From positions 1,209,001 to 1,273,000 of the forward strand of contig NZ_CP049109.1 of assembly GCF_011057975.1 (NCBI RefSeq): a stretch of DNA of 64,000 nucleotides, written 5' to 3'. Made by a program: the position numbers and the translations under genes. Source of the DNA: Sphingosinithalassobacter tenebrarum. Its GTDB lineage: Bacteria > Pseudomonadota > Alphaproteobacteria > Sphingomonadales > Sphingomonadaceae. Positions 1-9,953 of the stretch are shown here, piece after piece (within the stretch, counting starts at the first letter, position 1; every line of letters starts with the position of its first letter). The notes below the pieces were generated by a model, which saw only the letters and a list, made by a program, of their open reading frames with translations, was not told the origin of the DNA and searched no databases.

Positions 1-411
1 TGGCGTCCGGGATTCCGGGGCCACACGTCTCGATTACCTCGAAGAAACCGGCATTTGGTCACTTGAATCGGGCCGCCGAAGCCTGTCCCTCGTTTGTCGG
101 GCAATTCCGGCGCCCAAGGAAAGCAGGGGACCGCAACCCGCGTCGAATCTCGGTTCGTTCAGACAGTGTCAGCGCATCGTCTACATCCAGGCGGAGACAG
201 CGGACGGTATTTTCGAGCCGGCGAGCGGATCACCTTTTTCCGTACCTTTGGTTCCTGACGATGGTGGCTTGGACGACGCCCGAACGCCACGCTGCATTCC
301 GGGGTTTGCCCTTGGCAGAACATTGCGGTCGCAAGCCATCAGACTCGATGCCTATAGTCGGTCATGCCGAATCCGGCGCTGGCGACACGGATGATAACTC
401 TGAAGAATTCA
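1..411. other. Left edge, no gene recognised
   Basis: No convincing coding sequence is visible upstream of the MocR gene. An open frame from 63 to 503 has a composition unlike any protein family I recognise and runs over the MocR start, so I treat it as chance. The stretch presumably carries the MocR promoter, but I could not pick out convincing -35/-10 boxes. Confidence 0.5.
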
Positions 412-1881
412 ATGCGACCGTTTTCCTTCATTCCTCCCGACCGGATCGACCCGTCGCGCGAAATGCCGATCTACATGCAGATCGCGCGCGCGATCATCCA
501 TGAAGTCGAACGCGGGCGGCTGGCGCCGGGTAGTTACCTTCCGAGCACCCGCGACGCCGCCCAATCGCTAGGCGTCAATCGCAAGACGGTGGTGCTCGCC
601 TATGAGGAACTGGTCGCGCAGGGCTGGCTCGTCTCGCACGGCACGCGCGGTACGGCCATCTCGCCCTCGCTTCCCGGGCCGGTCGCGGACGACGGTGACG
701 GTCTGCCGCGTGTCGGCGAGGAACTGGCGCCCGCGGAATATCCCTTTCTGCCGCCGCCCGGGCCGCCCTTGGCGATCCCGACGGGCGACTGGATCAAGCT
801 CGACGAAGGCGCGCCCGACGGGCGGCAGTTTCCGCCCGACCTGCTGATCCGCGCCTATCGCGCCGCCATCCGCAACGCTTCGGCGGAGAACCGCCTGCAA
901 TATCGCGATCCGCGCGGCTCGCCGCAGCTGCGTGAAAGCATCGCTGCGATGCTCAAGAGCCAGCGCGGGCTGATGGTCACGGCAGAGAATATCTGCGTGA
1001 CGCGCGGCAGCCAGATGGGCATTTCGCTCGCGGCGCGCATCCTGATCCGGCCCGGCGACACCGTTCTGGTCGAAGCGCTCACCTATGAGCCTGCCGTCGC
1101 CGCCTTCCGCGCCTGTGGTGCCGATATCGTGACGGTCGGGCTTGACGGATCGGGCGCCGATGTCGGCGAAATCGAGCGCGCCTGCCGCCGGCACCGGGTC
1201 CGCGCGATCTTTCTGACTCCGCACCATCAGTTTCCGACGACCGTGGCGCTGCCGCCCGAAAGCAGGCTGCGCGTGCTCGAACTGGCGCGGCAATTCGGCT
1301 TTGCCGTGGTCGAGGACGACTATGATCACGAGTTTCAGTTCGGCGCGCAGCCGCTGCTGCCGATGGCGAGCTATGCGCCGCGACAGGTGATATATATCGG
1401 TTCGCTGTCCAAGCTGTTGCTGCCTGCCTTGCGCGTCGGCTATGTCGTCGCGCCGCCCGAAGTGATCGATTCGATCGCCTATCAGGTGTCGCTGACCGAC
1501 GGGATGGGCAATACGCTGACCGAGGATGCCGCTGCCGACCTGATCCTGTCGGGTGATGTCCGCCGCCACACGCGCAAGGTGACGCGTATCTACGGCGCGC
1601 GGCGCGATGCCTTTGCCCAGGCGCTGGCGACGACGATGGGCGACATCGTCGACTATGCCATCCCCGATGGCGGGCTCGCATTCTGGCTGCGCTTCCGCAA
1701 TGTCGCGGATCTCGACCGGCTGGAAGCGAACGCGCAGGACCACGGGCTGCGCTTCGCCACGTCGGGCTCCTTCATGGTCGACCCCGATGCGCCGCGCGGA
1801 CTACGTATCGGTTTTGCCAGCATGACCGAGGCCGAAGCCGCCGAAAGCCTTCGCCGGATGCGCGTAGCCATCGGCCGCTGA
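412..1881 (+). CDS. MocR-type PLP-dependent transcriptional regulator
   Basis: A GntR-type winged helix (about residues 10-85: PIYMQIARAI, PSTRDAAQSLGVNRKTV) is followed by a linker and a fold-type I aminotransferase domain. The PLP lysine lies in IGSLSKLLLPALRVGY (about residue 334) and the cofactor-binding aspartate region is EDDYDHEF. This is the MocR/GabR architecture and the usual length. An in-frame ATG at 364 would add 16 residues. I prefer 412 because GAAGAA sits just upstream and the winged helix follows quickly. MocR regulators usually act on neighbouring metabolic genes with an amine- or PLP-linked effector, so it may control the amidohydrolase/TonB locus downstream. That link is inference. 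Confidence 0.9.
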   Translation: MRPFSFIPPDRIDPSREMPIYMQIARAIIHEVERGRLAPGSYLPSTRDAAQSLGVNRKTVVLAYEELVAQGWLVSHGTRGTAISPSLPGPVADDGDGLPRVGEELAPAEYPFLPPPGPPLAIPTGDWIKLDEGAPDGRQFPPDLLIRAYRAAIRNASAENRLQYRDPRGSPQLRESIAAMLKSQRGLMVTAENICVTRGSQMGISLAARILIRPGDTVLVEALTYEPAVAAFRACGADIVTVGLDGSGADVGEIERACRRHRVRAIFLTPHHQFPTTVALPPESRLRVLELARQFGFAVVEDDYDHEFQFGAQPLLPMASYAPRQVIYIGSLSKLLLPALRVGYVVAPPEVIDSIAYQVSLTDGMGNTLTEDAAADLILSGDVRRHTRKVTRIYGARRDAFAQALATTMGDIVDYAIPDGGLAFWLRFRNVADLDRLEANAQDHGLRFATSGSFMVDPDAPRGLRIGFASMTEAEAAESLRRMRVAIGR

Positions 1882-1922
1882 CTGGCCCCTCCGGGCAGCG
1901 GCTTTTCGCAATAAAAATGTCA

Positions 1923-1969
1923 TTGGACCCGTCAAGCGGGCAATTCTTGGATGTTTTGACAAGCCAAGA
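1923..1969. promoter_or_regulatory. Possible MocR operator / promoter region
   Basis: The 151-bp gap between the MocR gene and the amidohydrolase holds a direct repeat TTGGACC (1923-1929) and TTGGATG (1947-1953). It also holds an inverted repeat TCTTGG (1945-1950) / CCAAGA (1964-1969) and a TTGACA hexamer at 1956-1961. Paired direct repeats are typical of MocR operators. No good -10 box follows the hexamer, so this is only a candidate. Confidence 0.3.
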
Positions 1970-2032
1970 CGTGCGGGAACCTCCACCCATGCTCAAAGCG
2001 AACCGCACTGTTATTTTGCAAGGAGCGCGGCG

Positions 2033-3697
2033 ATGAGGGTCGATCGCCGCATGCTGCTGGCCGGTGGTGTCGCAACTATGCTGGCGCCCTGGGCAGCCGT
2101 TGCGCGGCCGCGGGGGATCGATATCGCGCTGCGTAATGCGCGAGTCTGGACCGGCGTCGCCGCAGCACCCTTCACCGACGCGATCGGCATAGCCGGCAAC
2201 CGGATCGCCGCACTCGGCAGCGATGCGGTCGCGGCGGCGAGCGGTCCGGCGACGCAGGTGATCGATCTCGACGGCGCGTTCGTGACGCCGGGCATGGTCG
2301 ATTGCCACACCCATTTCCTGATCGGTTCCGCGATCCTCACCCAGCCCAATCTGCGCGACGCGGCAACGCCCGAGGAGTTCGCCCGGCGACTGGGCGAGGC
2401 GGCAGCGCGCAATCCGGGGAAATGGATACAGGGCGGCAATTGGGACGAGCAGCTATGGGGCGGCGAATTGCCGCGCCGTCAGTGGATCGACGCGGTGACG
2501 CCCGACACGCCGGTCGCCGTCACGCGGCTCGACCTCCACATGATCCTCGCCAATTCGAAGGCGCTGGAGCTAGCCGGGATCACGCGCGACACGCCCGATC
2601 CCGAGGGCGGGTTGATCATCCGCGACGCCGACGGTGAACCCACCGGGATATTGAAGGACAACGCCAAGGCGCTGGTCGAGCGTGTCATTCCCGAGCCGAC
2701 CGATGCCGAACGCGAGGCATCGGCGCGGGCGGGTATCGCTCACGGGCTGCGCCACGGCGTCACGCAGACGCATACGACCGAGCTCGACTGGATCACGCAT
2801 GACACGCTGCGCCGCCTGCGCGCGCAAGGCGAAACCGACATGCGCTTCTATTCTTTCGTCCCGCTGCCCGAATGGGAAAAACTCGCGGCGCTGATCGCGG
2901 CCGAAGGGCGTGGGGACGACTGGGTCCGCTGGGGCGGGCTGAAAGGATTGGTGGACGGGTCCCTCGGGTCGCGAACCGCGCTCTTCTACCAACCCTATGC
3001 CGATGCACCGGCAGAATCGGGCATCCGCACCAACACGCTGGAAGACCTGCGCCGCTGGATCTTCGCTGCTGATGCGGCGGGGCTGCACATAACGACGCAT
3101 GCGATCGGCGATCGCGCAAATGACGAGCTGCTCGACATCTATCGCGATGCCGCCGCCGCCAATGGTCCGCGCGACCGCCGCTTCCGGGTCGAACATGCCC
3201 AGCATATCCGCCCGGAATCGATTCCGCGATTTGCGCAGCAGGGCGTGATCGCGTCGGTGCAGCCCTATCACGCGGTCGATGACGGGCGCTGGGCAGTGAA
3301 GCGGATCGGGCCGGAGCGGCTCGACGGCACCTATGCCTTCCGGTCGCTGATCGATTCGGGCGCGACCGTCTGTTTCGGGTCGGATTGGCCGGTAGCGCCG
3401 TTCGATCCAGTGACCGGCATCCATGCCGCGATCACCCGTGCAACGATCGACGGAGCCAATCCCGACGGATGGCTGCCCGATCAGAAGCTGACGCGCGCGC
3501 AGGCGTTGACCGGCTATACGCGCACTCCCGCCATTGCCGGGTTCACCGAGGACCGGCTGGGCGCAGTCGCGCCCGGCTATCTCGCCGATCTTTCGGTTTT
3601 CGACACCGACTTGTCGCAGGCCTCGGCGGAGGCGATCGGCCGGGCAAAGGCGCTGCGCACCTTCGTAAACGGCAAACAGCGCTTCGGAGAAGGCTGA
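2033..3697 (+). CDS. Exported amidohydrolase, YtcJ-like (amidohydrolase 3 family)
   Basis: A 554-residue metal-dependent hydrolase with a Tat-like N-terminus (RVDRRMLLAGGVATMLA, cleavage near AVA), so probably periplasmic. The metal-site residues of the superfamily are visible: HxH in VDCHTHF (H92, H94), later histidines in THAIGDRAND and RVEHAQHI, and the C-terminal aspartate in FGSDWPV. The core layout and length fit the YtcJ group, which hydrolyses N-acyl, amide or cyclic C-N bonds; the substrate is unknown. AAGGAG stands a few bases before the ATG. It precedes a TonB receptor and a second amidohydrolase on the same strand, suggesting breakdown of an imported amide or peptide-like compound. 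Confidence 0.9.
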   Translation: MRVDRRMLLAGGVATMLAPWAAVARPRGIDIALRNARVWTGVAAAPFTDAIGIAGNRIAALGSDAVAAASGPATQVIDLDGAFVTPGMVDCHTHFLIGSAILTQPNLRDAATPEEFARRLGEAAARNPGKWIQGGNWDEQLWGGELPRRQWIDAVTPDTPVAVTRLDLHMILANSKALELAGITRDTPDPEGGLIIRDADGEPTGILKDNAKALVERVIPEPTDAEREASARAGIAHGLRHGVTQTHTTELDWITHDTLRRLRAQGETDMRFYSFVPLPEWEKLAALIAAEGRGDDWVRWGGLKGLVDGSLGSRTALFYQPYADAPAESGIRTNTLEDLRRWIFAADAAGLHITTHAIGDRANDELLDIYRDAAAANGPRDRRFRVEHAQHIRPESIPRFAQQGVIASVQPYHAVDDGRWAVKRIGPERLDGTYAFRSLIDSGATVCFGSDWPVAPFDPVTGIHAAITRATIDGANPDGWLPDQKLTRAQALTGYTRTPAIAGFTEDRLGAVAPGYLADLSVFDTDLSQASAEAIGRAKALRTFVNGKQRFGEG

Positions 3698-3817
3698 CAC
3701 GGAATTTGAAAAGCAGAGGCTGAAAACGGCCCGATGCGGCTCCGGGGAGGGGCTAGATCACAAGCAACGGCGCGGGCGTTCGAAAGGCACCGCGCGATAG
3801 AGCAAATGGGGAAGCAC

Positions 3818-6037
3818 ATGATCACCACTCGCATGGCCCTGATGCAGGGCAGCGCCCTTGCGGCGGCCCTTATCCTCCCGTCGACTGCCGCGCTCGCGCA
3901 GGATGGCACCAGCGCATCGCAGGCCAACGAAATCGTCGTCACCGCCACCAAGCGCGACGAAACGCTCAGCGACGTTCCGCTCGCGGTCAGCGTGCTGACC
4001 GGCGAGGATCTGCAGGACATGAACGCGCAGAGCCTGTCGGACTATATCGTCCGCCTGCCCGGCGTCGTCTTCAACGACTATCAGCCCGGCGTTTCCGAAG
4101 TCGTGATCCGCGGCGTTGCTGCGACGACGTATCACGAGCAGGGCCAGACCACGACGGGCTATTATCTCAACGAAACCCCGATGTCCGAACCGGGCTTTCC
4201 GATCGGCATTCCCGATGTCGACACCTTCGATCTGGCGCGCGTCGAAGTGCTGCGCGGCCCGCAGGGAACGCTGTTCGGTTCCTCGTCGCTGGGCGGTGCG
4301 GTCAACTATGTCGTCGCCACTGCCGATCCGACCGGATTCGACGCAGCGGCATCGGGCCTGATCGGCACGACCAAGAATTCGGACGGCGACGTCAACTATG
4401 CCGGCAAGCTGATGGTCAACGTGCCGGTGATCGCCGACGTGCTGGCGATCCGCGGCGTCGCAATCCAGCGGGTCGACGCGGGCTATCTCGACAATTTCCA
4501 ATATGGTGAGGAAGGATCGAACGATCTGCGCACCCGCGGTCTGCGCGGGTCGATCGTGCTTACGCCGGCGGTCGGTACCAAACTGACCTATTTGTCCTCC
4601 TATCAGGACACCCAGCTCGACGATCAGACCTATCTCGACGTCACCAATCCCTATGTCCGCAACACGCCGCGGCTCGAGCCGCAGAGCACGGGCTTCTGGC
4701 TCAATTCGCTCAAGCTCGAACAGGATCTGGGTTTCGCGTCGCTGACCGCATTCGGGTCGATCGTCGACAAGGACAATAGGACCGTATTCTCCTATCCCTA
4801 TGCCTATGTCACCGGCGTGACGACGGGCGAGGACGCCGCCTATTCGCTGGGCGAGGCCGAAGCCAACATCAAATATGGCGAAGCGCGACTTGCCTCGAAC
4901 GGCGACGGCCCGATCAGCTGGCTGATCGGCGCCAGCTACATGTATTCGACCAAATACAGCTACGACCAGACTTTCCAGAACGGCGCCGAGGCCTATATCG
5001 ACGCCAATCCCGGCGCCTATGGCGGCGTTCCCGGATCGGTGCTGGCCCCGGGCGACCGCATCTACGGCTATATTTCGGATTCGGAGACCAAGGATTTCGG
5101 CGTGTTCGGCGAAATCGGCGTCGAACTGATGGACGGACTGACCCTGACGGTGGGCGGACGCTATTATTCCAACAGCTACGAAACCACCGTCATCAACCAG
5201 GCGAGCGCGAACAGCGGGAGCACGATCGATGTCGGGGCGTCGGTCGACCAGAGCGAAGACGGCTTCACGCCCAAGGTGACGCTGTCGATGCGGCCGAGCG
5301 ACGATTTCATGGCATACGTGACCTATTCGCAGGGCTATCGCATCGGCGGCATCAATCCCAATGCCGGGTTGCTCGCGACGATCCCGCAATCCTATGACAG
5401 CGACACGGTCGACAACTACGAATTCGGCGTGAAAATGTCGCTGTTCGATCGCAAGCTTTTCGTGGATGCGACGGTCTATTCGCTTGACTGGAGCGGCATC
5501 CAGGCGCGGCTGTTCGGCCCGGCTCCGACCTATTATTCGTACGTCACCAATGCCGGCGGCGCCAATGTCGCGGGTGTCGAACTCGCCGCGACCTTCCAGC
5601 CGATCAGCTATGTCTCCTATTCGACCAGCATCTCCTATACCGATGCCAAGCTGACCGACTTCCTGCCCGATACCTTTGCGGTCGGCGGCGGCTATGCTTC
5701 GGGCACGCGGCTGCCGGGGTCGTCCGAATGGTCGATCTCGAACACGCTCCACTTCAACATCGGCGAAGGGGAGAATGTCCCGACGCTCGAATTCGCGCAT
5801 CGCTATCTTTCCGAAGCGCCGACGGCGTTCAACATGGCCTATGGCCGCGGCGACTTTAACATCTTCGATGTGCGTGCCACGATCGCGGTGCTGGATCAGT
5901 TCAAGATCATGGCCTTCGCGAACAATGTGTTCGACGAATATGGCGTGCTGAACGCCCCGTTCGCGGATTCGATCACGCCTTCGGGCTCGATCGTCCGGCC
6001 GCGTACGATCGGCCTGCGGATCGACTGGTCGCTCTGA
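3818..6037 (+). CDS. TonB-dependent outer membrane receptor
   Basis: About 739 residues. A signal peptide (ITTRMALMQGSALAAALILP, ending ALAQ) is followed by a TonB-box-like EIVVTATKRDETLSDVP, the plug domain (RVEVLRGPQGTLFGSSSLGG) and a long beta-barrel ending in RPRTIGLRIDWSL with aromatic and hydrophobic terminal residues. It imports an unknown ligand across the outer membrane using TonB-ExbBD energy. Upstream in-frame starts exist at 3734 and 3806; I chose the ATG at 3818 because GGGGAAG precedes it and the signal peptide begins there. Its position between two amidohydrolases suggests an amide-containing ligand, but a siderophore cannot be excluded given the PepSY protein downstream. Confidence 0.92.
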   Translation: MITTRMALMQGSALAAALILPSTAALAQDGTSASQANEIVVTATKRDETLSDVPLAVSVLTGEDLQDMNAQSLSDYIVRLPGVVFNDYQPGVSEVVIRGVAATTYHEQGQTTTGYYLNETPMSEPGFPIGIPDVDTFDLARVEVLRGPQGTLFGSSSLGGAVNYVVATADPTGFDAAASGLIGTTKNSDGDVNYAGKLMVNVPVIADVLAIRGVAIQRVDAGYLDNFQYGEEGSNDLRTRGLRGSIVLTPAVGTKLTYLSSYQDTQLDDQTYLDVTNPYVRNTPRLEPQSTGFWLNSLKLEQDLGFASLTAFGSIVDKDNRTVFSYPYAYVTGVTTGEDAAYSLGEAEANIKYGEARLASNGDGPISWLIGASYMYSTKYSYDQTFQNGAEAYIDANPGAYGGVPGSVLAPGDRIYGYISDSETKDFGVFGEIGVELMDGLTLTVGGRYYSNSYETTVINQASANSGSTIDVGASVDQSEDGFTPKVTLSMRPSDDFMAYVTYSQGYRIGGINPNAGLLATIPQSYDSDTVDNYEFGVKMSLFDRKLFVDATVYSLDWSGIQARLFGPAPTYYSYVTNAGGANVAGVELAATFQPISYVSYSTSISYTDAKLTDFLPDTFAVGGGYASGTRLPGSSEWSISNTLHFNIGEGENVPTLEFAHRYLSEAPTAFNMAYGRGDFNIFDVRATIAVLDQFKIMAFANNVFDEYGVLNAPFADSITPSGSIVRPRTIGLRIDWSL

Positions 6038-6059
6038 CCGCCGCGCTCGCCTAACATCC

Positions 6060-6086
6060 CGGCTCCGCCCCCGGCGGGCGGAGCCG
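6060..6086. terminator. Perfect 11-bp hairpin after TonB receptor gene
   Basis: Arms 6060-6070 and 6076-6086 (CGGCTCCGCCC / GGGCGGAGCCG) pair perfectly around a 5-nt loop. No T-run follows, so it may be a weak terminator or an mRNA-stabilising structure that sets apart expression of the receptor and of the downstream enzymes. Confidence 0.5.
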
Positions 6087-6120
6087 ATAATGCTTCCATC
6101 GCTTCGGGAGACCGCTCCTC

Positions 6121-9100
6121 GTGTCGAAACCGCTGTTCCTGTTTCTGATCGCGGCGCTGTTGCCGGTTTCTGCCGCGTCGGCGCAGCACGCGGGGCCGGG
6201 CGAGGGGCTGCCGCTGGAACCCGCGCGGACGATCGCGTTCACCACCGACGAAGCGACGTGGATGGCGCCCGACATGGCGCCGGATGGCGGCACGATCCTG
6301 TTCGACCTGCTCGGCGACATCTATGCGCTCGATCCGGCGGGCGGAACGGCGCGGCCGGTCCTGACCGGGATGGCTTTTGAATTTCAGCCGGTATTTTCGC
6401 CCGACGGATCGCGCTTCGCCTTCGTCAGCGATCGGTCAGGCAGCAACAATATCTGGGTGGCCAATGCCGATGGCAGCGGCCTCACGCAGCTTTCGCACGA
6501 TAGCGGCGCGACGGTGTTCAGCTCGCCCGCCTGGTCGCCCGACGGGCGCCATGTCTATGCCTCGCGGATGGTGCACAAGGTGCTGGCGTTCGAACTTTAT
6601 CGCTACAATGTCACGGGCAGGGGCGAGCCCGAACAGATTACAAAGGCCCAGCCGAACGGCGAAGGCTGGGACGATCGCCACAATGCGATGGGCGCGGTCG
6701 CATCGCCCGACAGCCGCTATGTCTATTATGCGAGCAAGGCCGGGACGACGTGGAGCGACAAGCCGCTGCCGCACTGGCAGATCGTCCGCCGCGATCTCGA
6801 AAGCGGTGAAGAACAACCGGTCGTGACGGCGCCGGGCGGCGCGATGCATCCCGCGCTCAGCCATGACGGTCGCATGCTCGTCTATGCCAGCCGTCGCGGC
6901 GGCGAGACCGGCCTGCGGCTGCGCAACCTGCAAACCGGCGAGGACAAGTGGATTGCCTTTCCGATCGACCATGACGGTCAGCATGGCGGCTATTATGCCG
7001 ATCTGACGCCGCGGTTCAGCTTCACGCCCGACGATATGGCGCTGCTCGTCCCGGTCGACGGGCATCTCAAGCGGCTCGAACTCGTCGACGGATCGGTTGC
7101 CGATATTCCTTTCTCGGTCGATGTCGAACTCGGGCTCGGGCCGCAGACGCGCGTCGAGCAGCGCGTCGAAACCGGGCCGGTGCGCGTGCGGGTGATTCAG
7201 ACACCGCGCCAGTCGCCCGATGGCGGCACGCTCGTCTTTTCGGCGCTCGGCAGCCTGTACCGTATGGCGCTGACGCCCGGCTCCGTGCCGGAGAAGATCG
7301 ATACCGCCGGGCTGCTTGCCTATCAGCCGAGCTGGTCGCCCGATGGCGCGTCGATTCTGTTCGTCAGCTGGACGGCGAAGGATGGCGGGCAGGTCTGGCG
7401 CATTCCGGCGGCCGGCGGCGCTCCCGATGCTCTGGCCCGGGCAGGCGCCTATTATACCGATCCGGTATTCGCGCCGGACGGGCAGCATGTCGCGGTGATG
7501 CGCGCCAGCCAGACCGACCGGCGCAACGCGCAGACCGAGATCGGGCTTTCGCTGCCGACCGACCTGCTGATCATTTCGACGATCGACGGCAGCGTGCGGC
7601 GCGTCTTTTCGCAGTCGGGCATTCGCCAGCCGCAATTCAGCCCGGACGGCGGCCATATCCGCTTCCGTGCACCCGACGGGATCAAGTCCGTCGCCCTCGG
7701 GGGCGGCGCCCCCGAACCGCGCGTCGCGATCGTGTCCAAATCGGGCAACCAATATGTCGGCGCGCACCCGCCCGTCGCCGAAATCAAGCTCAGCCCCGAC
7801 GGGCGCTGGGCGCTCGCGAGCGATGCCTGGCAGCTATATCTCGTGCCGGTGCCCGAGGATGCCGATACGCCGGTCGATCTCGACGATCCCGATGCGCGCT
7901 ACACTTTGCTCACCGATATCGGCGCGGACGATTTCGCCTGGGCCGATGACGGCGCGACGATCACCTGGTCGCTTGGTGCCACCTATCACCGGGTCGCGCT
8001 CGATCAGGTCGACCAGGCCGGGGCCGCGCACGCCGAAGGCGTCGCAGAAACCTTCGTCGCACAGGTCGAAGTGTCGCGCGACGTGCCCGAAGGCAGTGTG
8101 GTGTTGCGCGGCGGCACGGCGATCACGATGCAGGGCGACGCCGTGATCGAAAACGCCGATGTCGTGGTTACCGGCAACCGCATCGTGGCGGTGGGGCCGC
8201 GCGGCAGCATCGCCATCCCCGCCGGAGCGGCCATTCGCGACGTGCGCGGCAAATATCTGCTGCCTGGGTTTGTGGATGTCCATGATCACTGGTTCGATAT
8301 CCGGCGCGGTATCCTCGAGCGCAACGACTGGGATTTTCTCGCCACGCTTGCCTATGGCGTGACCTCCGGGCTCGACCCGCAGACCTTCACCACCGATATC
8401 TTCGCCTATCAGGATATGATCGATGCCGGGATGATGCCCGGCCCGCGCGCCTTTTCGACCGGGCCGGGTGTGTTCGTGAATGCCGATGTCGATTCGGCCG
8501 CCCATGCCCGCAGCGTGCTGACCCGCAATCGCGACTATTACCGCACCCGCAACGTCAAATCCTATATGGTCGGAGGGCGCCGCGAGCGGCAGATCATGAT
8601 CGCGGCCTCGGCGCAGCTCGGCATGATGCCGACCACCGAAGGCGCGAGCGACCTTTATCTCAATCTGACGCATGCCATCGACGGCTTTGCCGGCAACGAG
8701 CATTCGCTGCCGATCGCGCCGATTCATGACGATGTGATCCAGCTCTTCGCGCGCAGCGGCACGGCCTATAATCCCACGTTGATCGTGCTCTATGGCGCCG
8801 CCGAAATGGAGCATGAGCAGATGGGGCTGCACGATATGCTCGGCGATGCCAAGCTGCGCCGCTTCATCCCCGAACCGGTGCTGGAGGCGAAGGCGCGCGG
8901 GCATCGCGCGACCCCCGATTTCGACCGCGGCTATCCCCGATTTGCGCAAGCCGCGCTGGAAATTCAGCGCGCGGGCGGGCTTGTCGGCATCGGCGCGCAT
9001 GGCGAGCTGCCGGGGCTAGGCTATTATTGGGAAATGGAGGCGCTGGCATCGGGGGGCGGAGCTCCGCGCGAAGTGCTCCGGGCCGCGACGATCGATGGCG

Positions 9101-9357
9101 CGCGCATTATCGGTCGGGCAAGCGATATCGGCAGCATCGAGGCAGGCAAGCTCGCCGATATCCTGATCCTCGATGCCGATCCGCTGGCCGATATCGCCAA
9201 TGTCCGCGCGCTCGAAGAGGTGATGAAGAACGGGCGCATCTACGATGCAGCGACGCTCGACGAAGTCTATCCGCGCGAGCGTGCGCTGCCGCCGCTCTGG
9301 TTCACCCGGCCGATGCCTGACGTGCCCGCGCTGGCGAGCGGGGAGGGCGGCGAATGA
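6121..9357 (+). CDS. TolB-like beta-propeller/amidohydrolase fusion protein
   Basis: A 1,078-residue exported protein with a GTG start behind GGGAG. The signal peptide (FLIAALLPVSAASAQ) is followed by repeated PD40 propeller blades, recognised by SPDG or APDG motifs such as FSPDGSRFAFVSDRSG, over about residues 35-620. A C-terminal amidohydrolase domain (about 660-1060) has the metal motif VDVHDHW (H721, H723) and the ending LADILILDADPLADI. This fused architecture is a known family of secreted metal-dependent hydrolases; the propeller probably recognises peptide-like or polymeric substrates. Its stop overlaps the next start, so the downstream genes are probably translationally coupled. Confidence 0.9.
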   Translation: MSKPLFLFLIAALLPVSAASAQHAGPGEGLPLEPARTIAFTTDEATWMAPDMAPDGGTILFDLLGDIYALDPAGGTARPVLTGMAFEFQPVFSPDGSRFAFVSDRSGSNNIWVANADGSGLTQLSHDSGATVFSSPAWSPDGRHVYASRMVHKVLAFELYRYNVTGRGEPEQITKAQPNGEGWDDRHNAMGAVASPDSRYVYYASKAGTTWSDKPLPHWQIVRRDLESGEEQPVVTAPGGAMHPALSHDGRMLVYASRRGGETGLRLRNLQTGEDKWIAFPIDHDGQHGGYYADLTPRFSFTPDDMALLVPVDGHLKRLELVDGSVADIPFSVDVELGLGPQTRVEQRVETGPVRVRVIQTPRQSPDGGTLVFSALGSLYRMALTPGSVPEKIDTAGLLAYQPSWSPDGASILFVSWTAKDGGQVWRIPAAGGAPDALARAGAYYTDPVFAPDGQHVAVMRASQTDRRNAQTEIGLSLPTDLLIISTIDGSVRRVFSQSGIRQPQFSPDGGHIRFRAPDGIKSVALGGGAPEPRVAIVSKSGNQYVGAHPPVAEIKLSPDGRWALASDAWQLYLVPVPEDADTPVDLDDPDARYTLLTDIGADDFAWADDGATITWSLGATYHRVALDQVDQAGAAHAEGVAETFVAQVEVSRDVPEGSVVLRGGTAITMQGDAVIENADVVVTGNRIVAVGPRGSIAIPAGAAIRDVRGKYLLPGFVDVHDHWFDIRRGILERNDWDFLATLAYGVTSGLDPQTFTTDIFAYQDMIDAGMMPGPRAFSTGPGVFVNADVDSAAHARSVLTRNRDYYRTRNVKSYMVGGRRERQIMIAASAQLGMMPTTEGASDLYLNLTHAIDGFAGNEHSLPIAPIHDDVIQLFARSGTAYNPTLIVLYGAAEMEHEQMGLHDMLGDAKLRRFIPEPVLEAKARGHRATPDFDRGYPRFAQAALEIQRAGGLVGIGAHGELPGLGYYWEMEALASGGGAPREVLRAATIDGARIIGRASDIGSIEAGKLADILILDADPLADIANVRALEEVMKNGRIYDAATLDEVYPRERALPPLWFTRPMPDVPALASGEGGE

Positions 9358-9953
9358 CGGCACAGGGCTCCCCCTTTCGGCCGCGCCACCATGACGACAT
9401 TGTCGATCTGATCGCCGCCTATCCGCTTGCCTGGATGGTATCGACCGATGGCGACGCCTTTGCCGCGACACCGTTGCCGCTGCTCGCCGAAACCGATGCC
9501 GAGGGCCGGGTGGTCTCGCTGTTCGGCCACTTCGCCAGGCGCAATCCGCAGGTCGCGGCGCTCGAACATAATCCGCGCGTGACGTGCCTGTTCCAGGGGC
9601 CGCACGGCTATGTTTCGCCGCGGCTCGTGTCGCAGCCGCAATGGGGGCCGACCTGGAACTATGCGGTGGTGAAGTTCGACGGAGAGGTCACTTTCGTTCC
9701 CGAGGAAACCGGGGTGGCGGTCGACCGGCTGACCGCGGCGATGGAAGGGCTGGGGGAAGGCGCCTGGGCCGTAACCGACCTTGGTGCGCGCTACGACCAG
9801 CTCGTACGGCATATCATTGCCTTCCGCGTGCACGTCGGCGAGCCGCAGGCACGCTTCAAGCTTGGGCAGGATGAGCGCCCGGCGGTGTTCGACGATATCC
9901 TCGCCCATCATCCCGATGCGGCGCTGACCGACTGGATGCGCAAGACCCGATGA
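9354..9953 (+). CDS. PaiB-like FMN-binding protein
   Basis: A 199-residue protein matching the PaiB / FMN-binding negative transcriptional regulator family along its full length: RPRHHDDIVDLIAAYPLAWM, ATPLPLLAE, LFGHFARRNPQ, HGYVSPRL and the conserved PTWNYAVV block. Members have a split-barrel flavin-binding fold; Bacillus PaiB is described as a regulator of protease and sporulation genes, but the molecular role of most homologues is unknown. The start overlaps the preceding stop by 4 nt (ATGA) and its own stop overlaps the amidase start in the same way. It therefore belongs to the hydrolase operon and may act there as a flavin-dependent redox protein. Confidence 0.88.
   Translation: MTAQGSPFRPRHHDDIVDLIAAYPLAWMVSTDGDAFAATPLPLLAETDAEGRVVSLFGHFARRNPQVAALEHNPRVTCLFQGPHGYVSPRLVSQPQWGPTWNYAVVKFDGEVTFVPEETGVAVDRLTAAMEGLGEGAWAVTDLGARYDQLVRHIIAFRVHVGEPQARFKLGQDERPAVFDDILAHHPDAALTDWMRKTR

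Noticed and set aside
63..503. Open frame at the left edge
   Set aside because: It overlaps the MocR start in another frame, has no family resemblance and poor composition.
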